From Actinomycetes bacterium (GTDB lineage Bacteria > Actinomycetota > Acidimicrobiia > Acidimicrobiales > Ilumatobacteraceae), in assembly GCA_014190235.1 (NCBI GenBank), contig BJGC01000019.1, forward strand, positions 1-40,332: 40,332 nucleotides of DNA, in the 5' to 3' direction. The notes beneath the pieces are model-generated. The model searched no databases. It saw only the letters and a program-made list of their open reading frames with translations, and was not told where the DNA came from. The position numbers and the translations under genes are program-made. Each line of letters opens with the position of its first letter. Position 1 is the stretch's first letter. Below are positions 31,125-40,332 of this stretch, piece after piece.

Positions 31125-33980
31125 ATGACGTCTCCTCAGCCCCCCGACTTTGCGGGCTCCATTCCGGCACACCGCTACACGGCTGCACTCGCTGCTGGCA
31201 TCGAACAACGCTGGCAAAACTATTGGCTAGAAAACCACACATTCGATGCGCCTAATCCCGCAGGGCCACTCGCCGATCCCGCTGGCGTCGCCAATCGCGC
31301 CAAACTTTTCGTACTCGATATGTTTCCATATCCTTCTGGCGCGGGACTCCACGTCGGACATCCACTTGGTTACATCGGCACTGATGTGTACGCACGATTC
31401 AAGCGGATGCAGGGATACAACGTTTTACATGCGCTTGGATATGACAGTTTTGGATTACCTGCTGAGCAGCATGCCATCAGCACGGGCATTCATCCACGCG
31501 TCAACACCAACGCCAATATTGCAAACATGCGTCGCCAACTGCGCCGTCTTGGTCTTGGCCATGACGAACGACGCAGCATCTGCACAACAGACGAAGAGTT
31601 TTACAAATGGACACAATGGATTTTCCTGCAGATCTATAACGCTTGGTTCGATCCTTCCATTAGTCGGGCACGCCACATCAATGAACTCATTGCTCAGTTC
31701 GCATCTGGTGAGCGCAGTACTGCTTCTGGTAACGCATGGAACACAATGACTCCGGCTCAAAAATCTTTGGAGACAGACTCATACAGGCTGGCCTACTTAT
31801 CTGATGCTCCGGTTAACTGGTGCCCAGGTCTTGGAACAATTTTGGCCAACGAAGAAGTCACTGCTGACGGTCGCAGTGACATTGGTAATTATCCAGTCTT
31901 TCGTCGCAATATGCGCCAATGGACTATGCGAATCTCTTTGTTCTCCGACCGTCTGCTTGAAGACCTTGAAAGACTTGACTGGCCAGAGCCCATCAAATTG
32001 ATGCAGCGCAACTGGATCGGCAGGAGCGAAGGCGCTCGTGTCTCGTTCTCATCATCGGCTGGTGCGATCAATGTTTTTACAACGCGTCCAGACACATTGT
32101 TTGGCGCAACATTCATCGTTCTGTCCCCAGAGCATCCTTTCGTCGATGCCCTCAGCACGACAGAGCAACGCGAATCCGTCACGGCTTACATCGCCCAAGC
32201 AAGCACGACAACTGATACAGACCGTCAAGACGATTCGCGCGCCAAAACTGGTGTGTTCACTGGTTCGTTTGCGGTCAATCCTGTTACCAATCAGCCGATT
32301 CCGATTTGGATTGCCGACTATGTGTTGATGGGCTACGGAACAGGAGCAATTATGGCCGTTCCGAGTGGCGACCAGCGGGACTTTGAATTTGCTCGGCAGT
32401 TTCAACTTCCGATTGTGGCAACACAAATGCCAGCGGGTGCATGGTTCGACTCGCATCACATCGCGCCAAGCAACGATTGCTCAACATGGCCAAGTGCATT
32501 CGTCGGCGAAGGAACATATGTGAACAGCGCCAATGATTCTCTTTCTCTCAACGGCCAACGCCCAATCAACGATGCGAAAAGCCTGATGAATGCTTGGCTT
32601 TCAAAACACAATCTCGGAGAAGCAACTGTCACGTATCGATTGCGTGATTGGCTTTTTTCACGACAACGGTATTGGGGCGAACCTTTCCCGATTGTGTACG
32701 ACGAAGACGGCCTTGCTCACGACATACCGGAGTCGATGTTGCCAGTGTTGCTTCCAGAACTTGCCGACTTCTCTCCGCAATCACTCGATCCAATGGACGG
32801 CACCTCTGACCCTGTCCCCCCGCTAGCGCGCGTCACTGATTGGGTGACAACCACGCTTGACCTTGGAGATGGCCCACGCACATATCGTCGCGAGGTCAAC
32901 GTCATGCCACAGTGGGCAGGCTCATGTTGGTACGAACTGCGATACCTCGACCCCACCAATGATCAATTCTTCGTTGACCCAGAAGTTGAAAAATATTGGA
33001 TGGGACCATCATCTGAGGGACATACAGGCGGAGTCGATCTTTATGTTGGCGGAGTCGAACACGCCGTGTTGCATCTGCTCTACGCGCGTTTTTGGCACAA
33101 AGTGCTGCACGACCTTGGTCACGTGTCGAGCGAAGAACCATTTCATCGGTTGTTTAATCAGGGCTACATTCAGGCATACGCGTATCGCGATGACCGCGGG
33201 CAAACTGTTCCTGCTGAGGAAGTCAAAGAACAAGATGGCTCATTTTTTTATGCTGATGAAAAAGTACATCGTGAATACGGCAAGATGGGTAAGAGCCTCA
33301 AGAACATCGTCACCCCAGACGAGATGTACGACGAATATGGTGCCGATACTTTTCGTCTCTATGAGATGGCAATGGGCCCCCTCGAGGCAAGCAGACCGTG
33401 GAACACTCGCGATGTTGTCGGGATGCAGCGTTTCTTACAAAGATTGTGGCGCAATGTCATTGACGAAGAGACTGGTCTGCTCGCTGTGTCTCAAGATGCC
33501 GTTCCAGAGATCTTGCTTCGCCAATTACACAAATGCATCTCAGGAGTCGCAGCCGATATGGAGGCGTTGCGATTTAATACCGCGATTTCAAAACTGATTG
33601 AACTCAATAATGATCTCACTCAATTTGTTAATTCTGGATATCGTGCACCGGTTGGAGTGATTACTCCGATGGTGCAGATGCTGTCACCGTTGTGCCCACA
33701 TCTTGCTGAAGAAATCTGGGCCCTGCTCGGTCACAGCACCTCGATCACATTTGAACCATTTCCTGTCGCCGATCCACACTTGCTTGCCTCAGAAACCATC
33801 GAAATTCCTGTCCAGATCAACGGCAAGGTTCGCTCCCGTATTGTGGTCGCAGTTGGCATGTCTCGCGACGACCTGCTTGCAGCAGCCATGGCAGACGACA
33901 AAGTGGCTACTGCCATCGGTGGCGCCACCCCCACAAAAACAATTGTCGTTGTTGGAAAACTCGTCAATTTTGTGCTGTAG
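31125..33980 (+). CDS. leuS: Leucyl-tRNA synthetase
   Basis: This 951-residue class Ia synthetase charges tRNA-Leu. The HIGH motif is HVGH at 76-79 in [17 protein letters not shown]. The CP1 editing domain follows ([12 protein letters not shown] near 320). The KMSKS loop is KMGKS at 720-724, followed by [20 protein letters not shown]. An anticodon-binding domain and the C-terminal [11 protein letters not shown] segment complete it. The Gly in KMGKS appears to be a lineage variant rather than a defect. Length is normal for the larger LeuRS type. Confidence 0.97.
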   Translation: MTSPQPPDFAGSIPAHRYTAALAAGIEQRWQNYWLENHTFDAPNPAGPLADPAGVANRAKLFVLDMFPYPSGAGLHVGHPLGYIGTDVYARFKRMQGYNVLHALGYDSFGLPAEQHAISTGIHPRVNTNANIANMRRQLRRLGLGHDERRSICTTDEEFYKWTQWIFLQIYNAWFDPSISRARHINELIAQFASGERSTASGNAWNTMTPAQKSLETDSYRLAYLSDAPVNWCPGLGTILANEEVTADGRSDIGNYPVFRRNMRQWTMRISLFSDRLLEDLERLDWPEPIKLMQRNWIGRSEGARVSFSSSAGAINVFTTRPDTLFGATFIVLSPEHPFVDALSTTEQRESVTAYIAQASTTTDTDRQDDSRAKTGVFTGSFAVNPVTNQPIPIWIADYVLMGYGTGAIMAVPSGDQRDFEFARQFQLPIVATQMPAGAWFDSHHIAPSNDCSTWPSAFVGEGTYVNSANDSLSLNGQRPINDAKSLMNAWLSKHNLGEATVTYRLRDWLFSRQRYWGEPFPIVYDEDGLAHDIPESMLPVLLPELADFSPQSLDPMDGTSDPVPPLARVTDWVTTTLDLGDGPRTYRREVNVMPQWAGSCWYELRYLDPTNDQFFVDPEVEKYWMGPSSEGHTGGVDLYVGGVEHAVLHLLYARFWHKVLHDLGHVSSEEPFHRLFNQGYIQAYAYRDDRGQTVPAEEVKEQDGSFFYADEKVHREYGKMGKSLKNIVTPDEMYDEYGADTFRLYEMAMGPLEASRPWNTRDVVGMQRFLQRLWRNVIDEETGLLAVSQDAVPEILLRQLHKCISGVAADMEALRFNTAISKLIELNNDLTQFVNSGYRAPVGVITPMVQMLSPLCPHLAEEIWALLGHSTSITFEPFPVADPHLLASETIEIPVQINGKVRSRIVVAVGMSRDDLLAAAMADDKVATAIGGATPTKTIVVVGKLVNFVL

Positions 33981-34033
33981 ATTTTTCATCCAAAAGACGC
34001 GCTCTATTTACTTGTATCGGTCACAATGGGACT

Positions 34034-34471
34034 GTGACCAAACACGAACTCGTCAGCCCCAAACACAAAGTCATCGCCCTAGTCGCACATGACAACATGA
34101 AAGATGAGTTGCTTGAGTGGGTCGAGCACCATCGCGACCAACTTTCTCTCCACACCCTGGTTGGCACCGGAACGACCGGAAAACTTGTATCCGATCAGAC
34201 TGGCCTGAGCGTAGAAAGACTTCGCAGTGGCCCTCTTGGTGGGGACCAGCAAATTGGAGCGCGCATTGCTGATGGCGATGTTGATGTTTTGTTGTTTTTT
34301 TGGGATCCACTAGAACCACAACCCCACGACCCCGACATCAAGGCGTTGCTGCGAATTGCTGTTGTCTGGAATATTCCTGTTGCGTGCAACCGCGCCACGG
34401 CTGATTTCATCATGTCATCTCCTTTGATTACAGATGAATATGTTCGCCATGTCCCAAGCCACGAGCGCTAG
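34034..34471 (+). CDS. mgsA: Methylglyoxal synthase
   Basis: This 145-residue protein turns dihydroxyacetone phosphate into methylglyoxal and phosphate, a bypass of lower glycolysis when phosphate is short. H19, D71 (GPLGGDQQIGA), D91 (DPLEPQPHDPD), H98 and D101 all sit at the family's catalytic or phosphate-site positions. The length is standard. The start is a GTG with CACAAT 6 nt upstream, so it may be leaderless. Its TAG overlaps or abuts the start of the PQ-loop gene (TAGTGATG), suggesting co-translation. Confidence 0.95.
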   Translation: MTKHELVSPKHKVIALVAHDNMKDELLEWVEHHRDQLSLHTLVGTGTTGKLVSDQTGLSVERLRSGPLGGDQQIGARIADGDVDVLLFFWDPLEPQPHDPDIKALLRIAVVWNIPVACNRATADFIMSSPLITDEYVRHVPSHER

Positions 34472-34473
34472 TG

Positions 34474-35076
34474 ATGTCGGTGACCTGGGTTCTTGGCACA
34501 TGGTGTCTTCTTGTCAGCCTCTCGTTTATCTGGCCACAAGTGTGGAGAGTGTTTAATGAGGATTCAACGCACGGTTTATCAACATTGGGAAATCTCTACA
34601 GCCTGATTGGCTCAATTCTCTGGATGACCTACGGAGTATTCAAGCACCGGCCGCCGATTTATATCAGCAACTTTTCATTCTTGGTGGCAGGATCATTGAT
34701 CTGTTGGCAACTCGCTCGCCACAAAAAAATGGCACGGTCACATATTCTTGCTGTGTACATCATCGGAATTTTGATTGCTTTTGCGGCTCATTCGGTTTCT
34801 GTTGCCACGGTTGGCTGGGTAGCCATTGTGGTCAGCACTTCTGGAATCTTGCCCCAGACAATTCATGTCATCAATACCCACAGCCTGCATGGCATCTCTG
34901 TCGTGAGCTACCGCATTACTTTGACATCATCTATCTCATGGCTCATCTTTGGCCTCACTGTTCATGATCCGATTGTGGCTCTCCCCAACCTCATCATCGG
35001 TCCATGCGTGGCATATATCTTGATCAAAGCGCAACGCTGGCACTCTGCTGCGCGCTCTGTCGAAGCAACTTTGTAA
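34474..35076 (+). CDS. Membrane protein with two PQ-loop (SWEET-like) repeats
   Basis: This protein of about 200 residues and seven hydrophobic helices has two PQ-loop repeats: SFIWPQVWRVF with THGLS near residues 18-37, and SGILPQTIHVI with LHGIS near 124-143. Bacterial SemiSWEETs usually have one triple-helix repeat of about 90-100 residues. This one has two in a single chain, joined by a linker helix, as in eukaryotic SWEET and PQ-loop carriers. It may carry sugars or other small solutes, but the substrate is unknown. A GTG at 34471 overlapping the mgsA stop is an alternative start. Its stop abuts the stop of the convergent LLM gene. Confidence 0.8.
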   Translation: MSVTWVLGTWCLLVSLSFIWPQVWRVFNEDSTHGLSTLGNLYSLIGSILWMTYGVFKHRPPIYISNFSFLVAGSLICWQLARHKKMARSHILAVYIIGILIAFAAHSVSVATVGWVAIVVSTSGILPQTIHVINTHSLHGISVVSYRITLTSSISWLIFGLTVHDPIVALPNLIIGPCVAYILIKAQRWHSAARSVEATL

Positions 35077-35865
35077 CTACAACAAAAACTGCGCTGCTGC
35101 TGCAAGAGCATTGACATCAGGGGCGCCACTGCACAGCAGCACAATTCGATTCACGCCTTCGTTTTGCCACTGCACACGTTGTGGATGACTGGGGTCAAGA
35201 AGCGCGTCATCCCATTTAACCCACATAGAGAGAATAAAATCTGGTCGGTCTTTTGACGCCTCACGCGCCGACGCAAGGATGTCGAGTCGCCGTGGATGCT
35301 GTGCCCACACATTGACGCCATCTGAGTGTTGACCAGCAATCCGCGCCAAAGAAACGCTATTGACGCCAACAATTACAGGAATTGGAGTGTGTGGTTTCGC
35401 AAAGCCCCGAAACTTTTCATCTCGTTGCGGCTCCCATATTTGGCGCAGACTGGTAAGTGTCTCCACTACTCTTTCGTGACGTCGCGCCAGGACCGGTTCT
35501 ACCGGGTTGCCCAACGCGTGTTGCTCAGCAGCAAACGTACTGCGCGGAGATGCTCCAGCACCGACACCGAGAATAAAACGTCCACCTGAAATTTCATGCA
35601 CTGTTGTTGCGGCGAGCGCCAACAGACCAGCACTTCGGTTGGCGACATTAGCCACTAACGCACCAATGTTGACAGAGTGCGTTACTGCAGCGAGTGCCCC
35701 TAGTGTGGTGAAACATTCTTTCATCGAATCTGAGCCAAAGACTGCACCAGAAAAATGATCCAACACCCACACGGTGTGAAAACCTGATTGTTCAGCGACG
35801 TGCGTGGCCTCAACTAACGACGACCACGAACACGAACCTTGGTTGAACTGGACGTCGATAATCAT
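35077..35865 (-). CDS. LLM-class flavin/F420-dependent oxidoreductase
   Basis: This 262-residue luciferase-like barrel protein starts MIIDVQFNQG. It contains HTVWVLDHF near residue 29, THSVNIGALVANVANRS near 62 and the signature ISGGRFILGVGAGASP near 92. A closing PIPVIVGVNSVSLARIAGQHSDGVN block follows. It is shorter than many members (300-350). It probably uses F420 or FMN. Its ATGA overlaps the stop of the HAD-type gene by 4 nt, so it belongs to that operon. The substrate is unknown. Confidence 0.9.
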   Translation of the reverse strand: MIIDVQFNQGSCSWSSLVEATHVAEQSGFHTVWVLDHFSGAVFGSDSMKECFTTLGALAAVTHSVNIGALVANVANRSAGLLALAATTVHEISGGRFILGVGAGASPRSTFAAEQHALGNPVEPVLARRHERVVETLTSLRQIWEPQRDEKFRGFAKPHTPIPVIVGVNSVSLARIAGQHSDGVNVWAQHPRRLDILASAREASKDRPDFILSMWVKWDDALLDPSHPQRVQWQNEGVNRIVLLCSGAPDVNALAAAAQFLL

Positions 35866-37850
35866 TGGCTATCGAGTAGCCGCACCCACTCATGGTGGGC
35901 CTCGGGCCAACTTTGAATGATTTCATTTGCTACATGCGAGTGGCGCGGATGCTTTTGCCAACACCGCAACGAACCCTGCCACCAGTTGTCATGCATCAAG
36001 GTTGACACTACTTTCCCATAATTTTCGTCTGGTGGTTCCTGCCGAACGAGCGGCTCGCCGTCTCCTTCATGGTCGATTGCCGAAACATGGCAAATCATTC
36101 CTAAAAGTTCAACCTCTTCTGGTCGTGGGTCATGCCCAATCTGCATGATTGATGCCCACACAGCAGCACCGGTGACATCTGCACCAGTAATGCCACTGGG
36201 GTGCGTTGCATTCAGTATCTGAAGAGCAGTCTCAACTGCATACTGACCAATAGGTCCGACCGTTGTTTCATACGCACGCTTCTCTGGCTCGGTGTCAACA
36301 AATATCGGATCAAAGTTCTGATCGATCCCTTTGTAATTAACGACAGATCCGTGAGGCGCTGTCATCAACGCCTCAAGTAATTTGAGAAGTCCCAACAACA
36401 TCACATTTGTCCACATTCCAGAAAAATCACTCACGGCAGATGATGACATTGCGAGTCGAGTTCGCTGTGCTGTGGCATCCCAATACAGGCCTGTAAAGAT
36501 TCCCTCAATTATTGAATCCCCATCACTCTGCAAGGACACGAGATCTGCAAGATCTGCAAACGTACTTCCGGTCCATCCCAAATCAATAATGAAATGTCTG
36601 CCAGAGGACAACAGCCCTTGGTGCTGGAGATACCCCAATAGCCGCTCTCGCAACTCATGCGATGACTCGATCAGGCGTGTCTCGTTGTGCGCGATCAATG
36701 CTCGCCCACTATGTACGTTGACTAGTTGGTCTCCTGCAACTGCAGCGCCATCTTTATAAAGCTCAAAGCCCAAGCGCCTGTTGAGGCGATCTACAGATAG
36801 CACCTCATCGTTGCCAATCATTTTTTGCAGCACCGTCAGCGTTGCTTGGTTGATAGCGGCTCTCCAAACAACAGAACGAGACATCGCTATGTATCCAGCA
36901 TCACCCATCGATGGATTGTCTTTTTGTAAAAGATTCCAGACCTTGTGCGACAAATAACCGTCGCGTGCGGCGAAATGGACAGTTGCCCCTGGTGACGCTT
37001 GCTTCGCCATTCGCGCACGCTGAATTTGATCAACAATGACGAGCGCCACAGTTGTGGTGCCTGCGATGCGCTCGACGCTCCAGTGTTGGTCACACAACTC
37101 GTCACGCACATATGCCTCGAGTCGTGAATGGGTCAGCACACTTGGGGCCGTATTGAACTGTGCCCGATGGGATCGATTCATGTCGCCATTAACAACAAAC
37201 CCGATGCCCTGGCGCGATGCTTGTACTCCGTCCGCTTCGGCATTGTCTCCTACGTGCAGAATCCTGATCGGTTCAACACCTAGACGATCAAGGACTGTCT
37301 TCCAGAGATGCCCATTTGACTTCATGCCTGCATGTTCACAGCTTACGAAAAAATCTTCTATTGATAATCCTCTGATACCCGCAGATTCTGCCATTCGCAG
37401 TAGTTGACTGCTCGGCAAATAGTTGTCACTTACAACCACGACTCGAACACCATGTTGGCGAGCCTCTTGGATCAATGCCACGGCACGGGGAACTGCCCGA
37501 CACATCTGCACTTCAAGATCCATCTCCATTTGCATTAAAGAGACTCTCTCGCCATAATTTACTCCCAGTCGAATTTGCAGTTGATGGTAAATCTCCTCGA
37601 TCGTGACATCACAGCGATCATCTATTGCTTCTTGATGCTTTCGGGCATCTCGCTCTGCTTCAATGCGAATGCGCGCGAAGCCGTGGCGGTGTCGTTGTCC
37701 TTTTTCAAGAAGAATTTTTTCCATCGCAGCAAATACATGCGTGGGTTGCGCAACATTGCGGGTCACCAGCGTGTCAAAGAAGTCAATTGAAAGAACTGAA
37801 ATTGTGCCGTTCGACAAATCAAATGGCTGAATTGACAATGCGCGAGTCAT
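35862..37850 (-). CDS. Large HAD-superfamily protein with uncharacterised C-terminal region
   Basis: This protein of about 662 residues begins with a haloacid-dehalogenase fold: motif I SIDFFDTLVT (nucleophile Asp about residue 23), motif II VVVVSDNYLPS, and motif III/IV in HVGDNAEADGVQASRQGIG. The residue two after the nucleophile is Phe, as in dehalogenase-like and COG5610-type members. The remaining roughly 400 residues include HFAARDGYLSHKVW and FIIDLGWTGSTFADL and match no domain I can name. Such proteins accompany surface-polysaccharide genes, which fits the glycosyltransferase just upstream. A TTG at 37868 overlapping that gene is an alternative start. Confidence 0.75.
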   Translation of the reverse strand: MTRALSIQPFDLSNGTISVLSIDFFDTLVTRNVAQPTHVFAAMEKILLEKGQRHRHGFARIRIEAERDARKHQEAIDDRCDVTIEEIYHQLQIRLGVNYGERVSLMQMEMDLEVQMCRAVPRAVALIQEARQHGVRVVVVSDNYLPSSQLLRMAESAGIRGLSIEDFFVSCEHAGMKSNGHLWKTVLDRLGVEPIRILHVGDNAEADGVQASRQGIGFVVNGDMNRSHRAQFNTAPSVLTHSRLEAYVRDELCDQHWSVERIAGTTTVALVIVDQIQRARMAKQASPGATVHFAARDGYLSHKVWNLLQKDNPSMGDAGYIAMSRSVVWRAAINQATLTVLQKMIGNDEVLSVDRLNRRLGFELYKDGAAVAGDQLVNVHSGRALIAHNETRLIESSHELRERLLGYLQHQGLLSSGRHFIIDLGWTGSTFADLADLVSLQSDGDSIIEGIFTGLYWDATAQRTRLAMSSSAVSDFSGMWTNVMLLGLLKLLEALMTAPHGSVVNYKGIDQNFDPIFVDTEPEKRAYETTVGPIGQYAVETALQILNATHPSGITGADVTGAAVWASIMQIGHDPRPEEVELLGMICHVSAIDHEGDGEPLVRQEPPDENYGKVVSTLMHDNWWQGSLRCWQKHPRHSHVANEIIQSWPEAHHEWVRLLDSQ

Positions 37851-37857
37851 GGCCAAA

Positions 37858-38910
37858 TTATGCAGCAATGCGTCGCTTGATAGCCCGAAGTCCGTGTGCC
37901 GGATTCAGCAAAACTCGAACGATGCGTCGCCACAATCGACGCTGCTCAATGACATGCACTATCTGATGAGCAATACTTTGGCTAGGGTTGTCGCCAGCAA
38001 TAGACAGTTGCAAGTCGCGAACAACGCGCTCTAATTCTTCTACTCGTATGCGCCAGTTCTCCATCGATCGCACTGATTCACCAGCCTGACGTGCTCCTGC
38101 TGCGGTGATCGCTAATTGCCCTTTGTTCAGGCCATTTGGCATTGTCACGTGAAGCCAGCGATCAACGATGAGATCTCGGGTAGCAAGTTCCAACTCAACC
38201 GAGGCCGGAGCGCGATGAACGTTTTCTTCCTCGCTCCGAACAGAACGAACATGGTGACGCATCAATGTCTCATGAACTGCCACTAATGAATACTGTTCGG
38301 CAATACGAACTAGAAATTCCCAGTCGTCGAGCATGGGGATTGACTCATCAAAGGCTCCTACATCACGAGTCAGAGATCGGCGCAAAAGTACCGCACCAGA
38401 TGGGAGCAATTGACCAGCGATGAGCGACGTAAACGTTAATTGGCCATCCTCAACCGCCTGAAGAGCCTCGTGGATTGGCCACAATCGATTGCCGCGCTGA
38501 GTCTCGAGAACACGAGCAGAACTTGCGACACCTGCTGCGGCAGTTTTTTGAGAATCAAGGGTGTTCACCATCACTTTTAAGAAGTCGGGGCTCCAGGTGT
38601 CGTCGTCGTCATGAAGCACAAAATAATCAGAGTCACACTGCGCTAATCCGCGATTTGAAGCGGCACCCGGGTTGACGCATTCGTCAAGGTGAAGAACAAG
38701 AATTTGCTGAGATGTCTGCGTCGAAGACTGAGCAGCAATCTTGACGATTGAATCAACTGCTCGTGGGTCACCACCGTTGTTGACAATCACCAAGACCCAG
38801 TCCGTGAGGGTCTGGTTCTGAACACTGGCGATTGCCCGAGCCAAGAGCACTGGTCTCTCAAACGTACGCATAATGACGGCCACCCGTGCGGTGGAGAGCG
38901 ATGTAGTCAT
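37858..38910 (-). CDS. Family 2 glycosyltransferase
   Basis: This protein of about 350 residues has a GT-A fold start (ARVAVIMRTFERPVLLARAI), then VIVNNGGDPRAVD and the nucleotide-sugar/metal motif HDDDD at 100-104. LDDWEFLVRIAEQY near 225 is typical of the acceptor half. A C-terminal helical tail of about 90 residues follows. It would transfer a sugar to a surface glycan or lipid. An ATG at 38943 would add 11 residues; conserved sequence begins just after the chosen ATG. It ends 7 nt before the HAD-type gene start. Confidence 0.85.
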   Translation of the reverse strand: MTTSLSTARVAVIMRTFERPVLLARAIASVQNQTLTDWVLVIVNNGGDPRAVDSIVKIAAQSSTQTSQQILVLHLDECVNPGAASNRGLAQCDSDYFVLHDDDDTWSPDFLKVMVNTLDSQKTAAAGVASSARVLETQRGNRLWPIHEALQAVEDGQLTFTSLIAGQLLPSGAVLLRRSLTRDVGAFDESIPMLDDWEFLVRIAEQYSLVAVHETLMRHHVRSVRSEEENVHRAPASVELELATRDLIVDRWLHVTMPNGLNKGQLAITAAGARQAGESVRSMENWRIRVEELERVVRDLQLSIAGDNPSQSIAHQIVHVIEQRRLWRRIVRVLLNPAHGLRAIKRRIAA

Positions 38911-38958
38911 CTCGTAAGTGTAGAACCCAGGGCCCGCCGCCATGGTGAAGCCGGCACA

Positions 38959-38981
38959 AAACCGTGCTTCGAACGCGGTTT
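38959..38981 (-). terminator. weak hairpin at the sulfatase stop
   Basis: AAACCG and CGGTTT form a 6-bp stem around an 11-nt loop on the minus strand, followed by TG rather than a U-run. It overlaps the sulfatase stop codon. It may attenuate but is a poor terminator. Confidence 0.25.
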
Positions 38982-40332
38982 ATTGAGTTGCAAGACTGGC
39001 GCGAAACTCGCCATCTGCGATGAGCGCAGCAATTTCAGGAGAAGGTTCGGACAGCCTTTCAAGAGTGACGCCTTTAATATCTCCGGTAAACCTGAACACA
39101 TGCGGATACGGTCCGACTGGAGATCCAGTATCAAGCCCGATATCAAATGATTCACCACTCATCGAGAACACGATTGGCACGGACTTCTCTACGCGCGCAT
39201 ACGCAGTAGCAATACCATCGATCAGGAGCACGGCATAACCACCAGCCCCAAACCCGCCGTCATAAACATAGTCAACGATAATTTCGTGGTGACCAACAGA
39301 CAACGAAGTCGCTGCCCGAGCAACATAGTGTTCGTGGCCTAACCAGTTGTAGTGATACACCACATGACCATCATGGTCAACATACAACGACCACCCCGCC
39401 ATGTTTCCGCCCTGACACGCGATCACACCACGCACTCCCGTGCTTGGCACGTCAACTACTGCAGTGATACGAAAGGAGCAATTCTTCAGATTCACAACAG
39501 ATCTTTCGGGCATACGTACATGATCAGGTGTGTACGTAAATTTATTTAGTCCACCCAAACTCTCTGGCGGCACCATAGCGAGACCAAATGATGAGCCAGG
39601 TTCGCGCATCGGATAAATATTGTGCCGATTAGCTTGGTCATCAAACATGGCTCGCAACTCAAGAAGTTTCTCCGGAAATGCCTGCGCAAGATCTTTTCCT
39701 TGAGAAAAATCATCTCGAATGTTATACAACTCCCATTTTTCCTCTGGCCCATCAAACGGAAATGTGCCAAAACGATTCCATGGCACTCGACCGTGGTAGC
39801 ACGACGCGATCCAACCATCGTGATACAGGGCTCGATTACCAAACATCTCAAAATACTGCGTCGTGCGCGTGCTGAGTGCAAGTGCATTGTCAAAGGTGTA
39901 CAACATTGACACGCCATCAACTGGCATCTGCTGGATTCCGTTCACATACGTGGGCATCTCGATTCCGGCTGCAGCCAAGATAGTTGGCATGATGTCAATG
40001 ACATGATGAAACTGATCACGCAGTCCACCAGCATCTGTTATCGCCACTGGCCACGACACAGCCATTGCGTTACGTGTTCCGCCAAAGTGTGATGCAACTT
40101 GTTTCATCCACTGAAACGGTGAGTCGAGTGCCCATGCCCACCCAACGTTGTAATGATTCTCGCAACGCGCTGATCCAAAATCATCCATATGATCAAGCAA
40201 CCACTCAGGGTCTTCTGGAACGCCATTTTGAAATGACGGCGCGCTCCACGCCCCATGAATGGTTCCCTCCGCAGATGCACCATTATCGCCCGTGATGTAG
40301 ATAAACAGCGTGTTGTCTTCGATGCCTAGTGC
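38980..40332 (-). CDS. Sulfatase, N-terminal part beyond the window
   Basis: The frame is open to the right edge, giving 450 residues of the C-terminal part of an alkaline-phosphatase-fold sulfatase. The metal-site motif GDNGASAEG is near the edge, followed by SFQNGVPEDPEWLLDHMDDFG, HFGGTRNAMAVSWP, HHVIDIMPTILAAAGI and VDGVSMLY. The last 190 residues look like a beta-sandwich (VVNLKNCSFRITAVVDVP to HVFRFTGDIKGVTLERLS), as in large AtsA/AtsD-type arylsulfatases. The formylglycine CxPxR site lies outside the window, so its presence cannot be checked. It lies upstream of the glycosyltransferase with a 69-nt gap. Confidence 0.9.
   Translation of the reverse strand, partial: ALGIEDNTLFIYITGDNGASAEGTIHGAWSAPSFQNGVPEDPEWLLDHMDDFGSARCENHYNVGWAWALDSPFQWMKQVASHFGGTRNAMAVSWPVAITDAGGLRDQFHHVIDIMPTILAAAGIEMPTYVNGIQQMPVDGVSMLYTFDNALALSTRTTQYFEMFGNRALYHDGWIASCYHGRVPWNRFGTFPFDGPEEKWELYNIRDDFSQGKDLAQAFPEKLLELRAMFDDQANRHNIYPMREPGSSFGLAMVPPESLGGLNKFTYTPDHVRMPERSVVNLKNCSFRITAVVDVPSTGVRGVIACQGGNMAGWSLYVDHDGHVVYHYNWLGHEHYVARAATSLSVGHHEIIVDYVYDGGFGAGGYAVLLIDGIATAYARVEKSVPIVFSMSGESFDIGLDTGSPVGPYPHVFRFTGDIKGVTLERLSEPSPEIAALIADGEFRASLATQ

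Noticed and set aside
33278-33298. KMGKS instead of KMSKS in LeuRS considered as an inactivating change.
   Set aside because: Both lysines and the final serine are kept and the rest of the enzyme is intact; I treat it as a tolerated variant.
32857-33597. Long open frame of 246 codons within leuS in another frame.
   Set aside because: It lies wholly inside a convincing LeuRS, has no family features and no start signal; its amino-acid make-up is that of a shadow frame.

Overview
The window looks like chromosomal DNA of a free-living actinobacterium, most likely from the Acidimicrobiia or a related aquatic lineage. This is inferred from gene content, not from a tree. The evidence is the fused Fo synthase FbiC for coenzyme F420, two LLM-class flavin/F420 oxidoreductases, CarD, RNase J, an actinobacterial-type PNPase, mixed base composition near 50% GC by eye, compact spacing, and many starts preceded at 6-8 nt by a TAnnnT -10 box (leaderless transcription). 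I see no insertion sequence, prophage, CRISPR array or integrase.

Layout. 1-3.6 kb: a partial LLM oxidoreductase, a class III aminotransferase, a 3-hydroxyisobutyrate-type dehydrogenase and carD. 3.6-15.3 kb, almost all minus strand: tRNA-Arg(UCU), cinA, pgsA, rimO, an SMP-30 protein, ftsK, RNase J, dapA, a winged-helix-like protein, a diiron protein and its TetR neighbour. 15.4-17.9 kb, plus: a three-gene amino-acid-type ABC importer. 17.9-20.7 kb: an acyl-CoA ligase (minus), a DedA-like membrane protein and thiol peroxidase Tpx. 20.8-24.8 kb, minus: dapB, pnp and rpsO. 24.9-28.8 kb, plus: riboflavin synthase, a chorismate mutase-VOC fusion and fbiC. 28.8-31.05 kb, minus: ribF, truB and rbfA. 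31.1-35.1 kb, plus: leuS, mgsA and a two-PQ-loop membrane protein. 35.1-40.3 kb, minus: a second LLM oxidoreductase, a large HAD-type protein, a GT2 glycosyltransferase and a sulfatase cut by the window edge.

Read on the minus strand, the core genes follow a familiar actinobacterial order: rbfA-truB-ribF-rpsO-pnp-dapB-dapA-rnj-ftsK-rimO-pgsA-cinA. Two blocks interrupt it. One is ribE / AroQ-VOC / fbiC, between ribF and rpsO. The other is Tpx / DedA-like / acyl-CoA ligase / ABC importer / TetR-diiron / winged-helix protein, between dapB and dapA.

The most interesting signals are: the ribE / AroQ-VOC / fbiC cluster, which sits at the branch points supplying both Fo precursors (tyrosine and the riboflavin intermediate 5-amino-6-ribitylaminouracil); the chorismate mutase-VOC fusion itself; a PNPase with two nearly identical tandem S1 domains; a TetR promoter with a clear operator; the repeat-rich dapB leader; and the window-wide pattern of leaderless promoters. 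No intergenic gap exceeds 300 bases.
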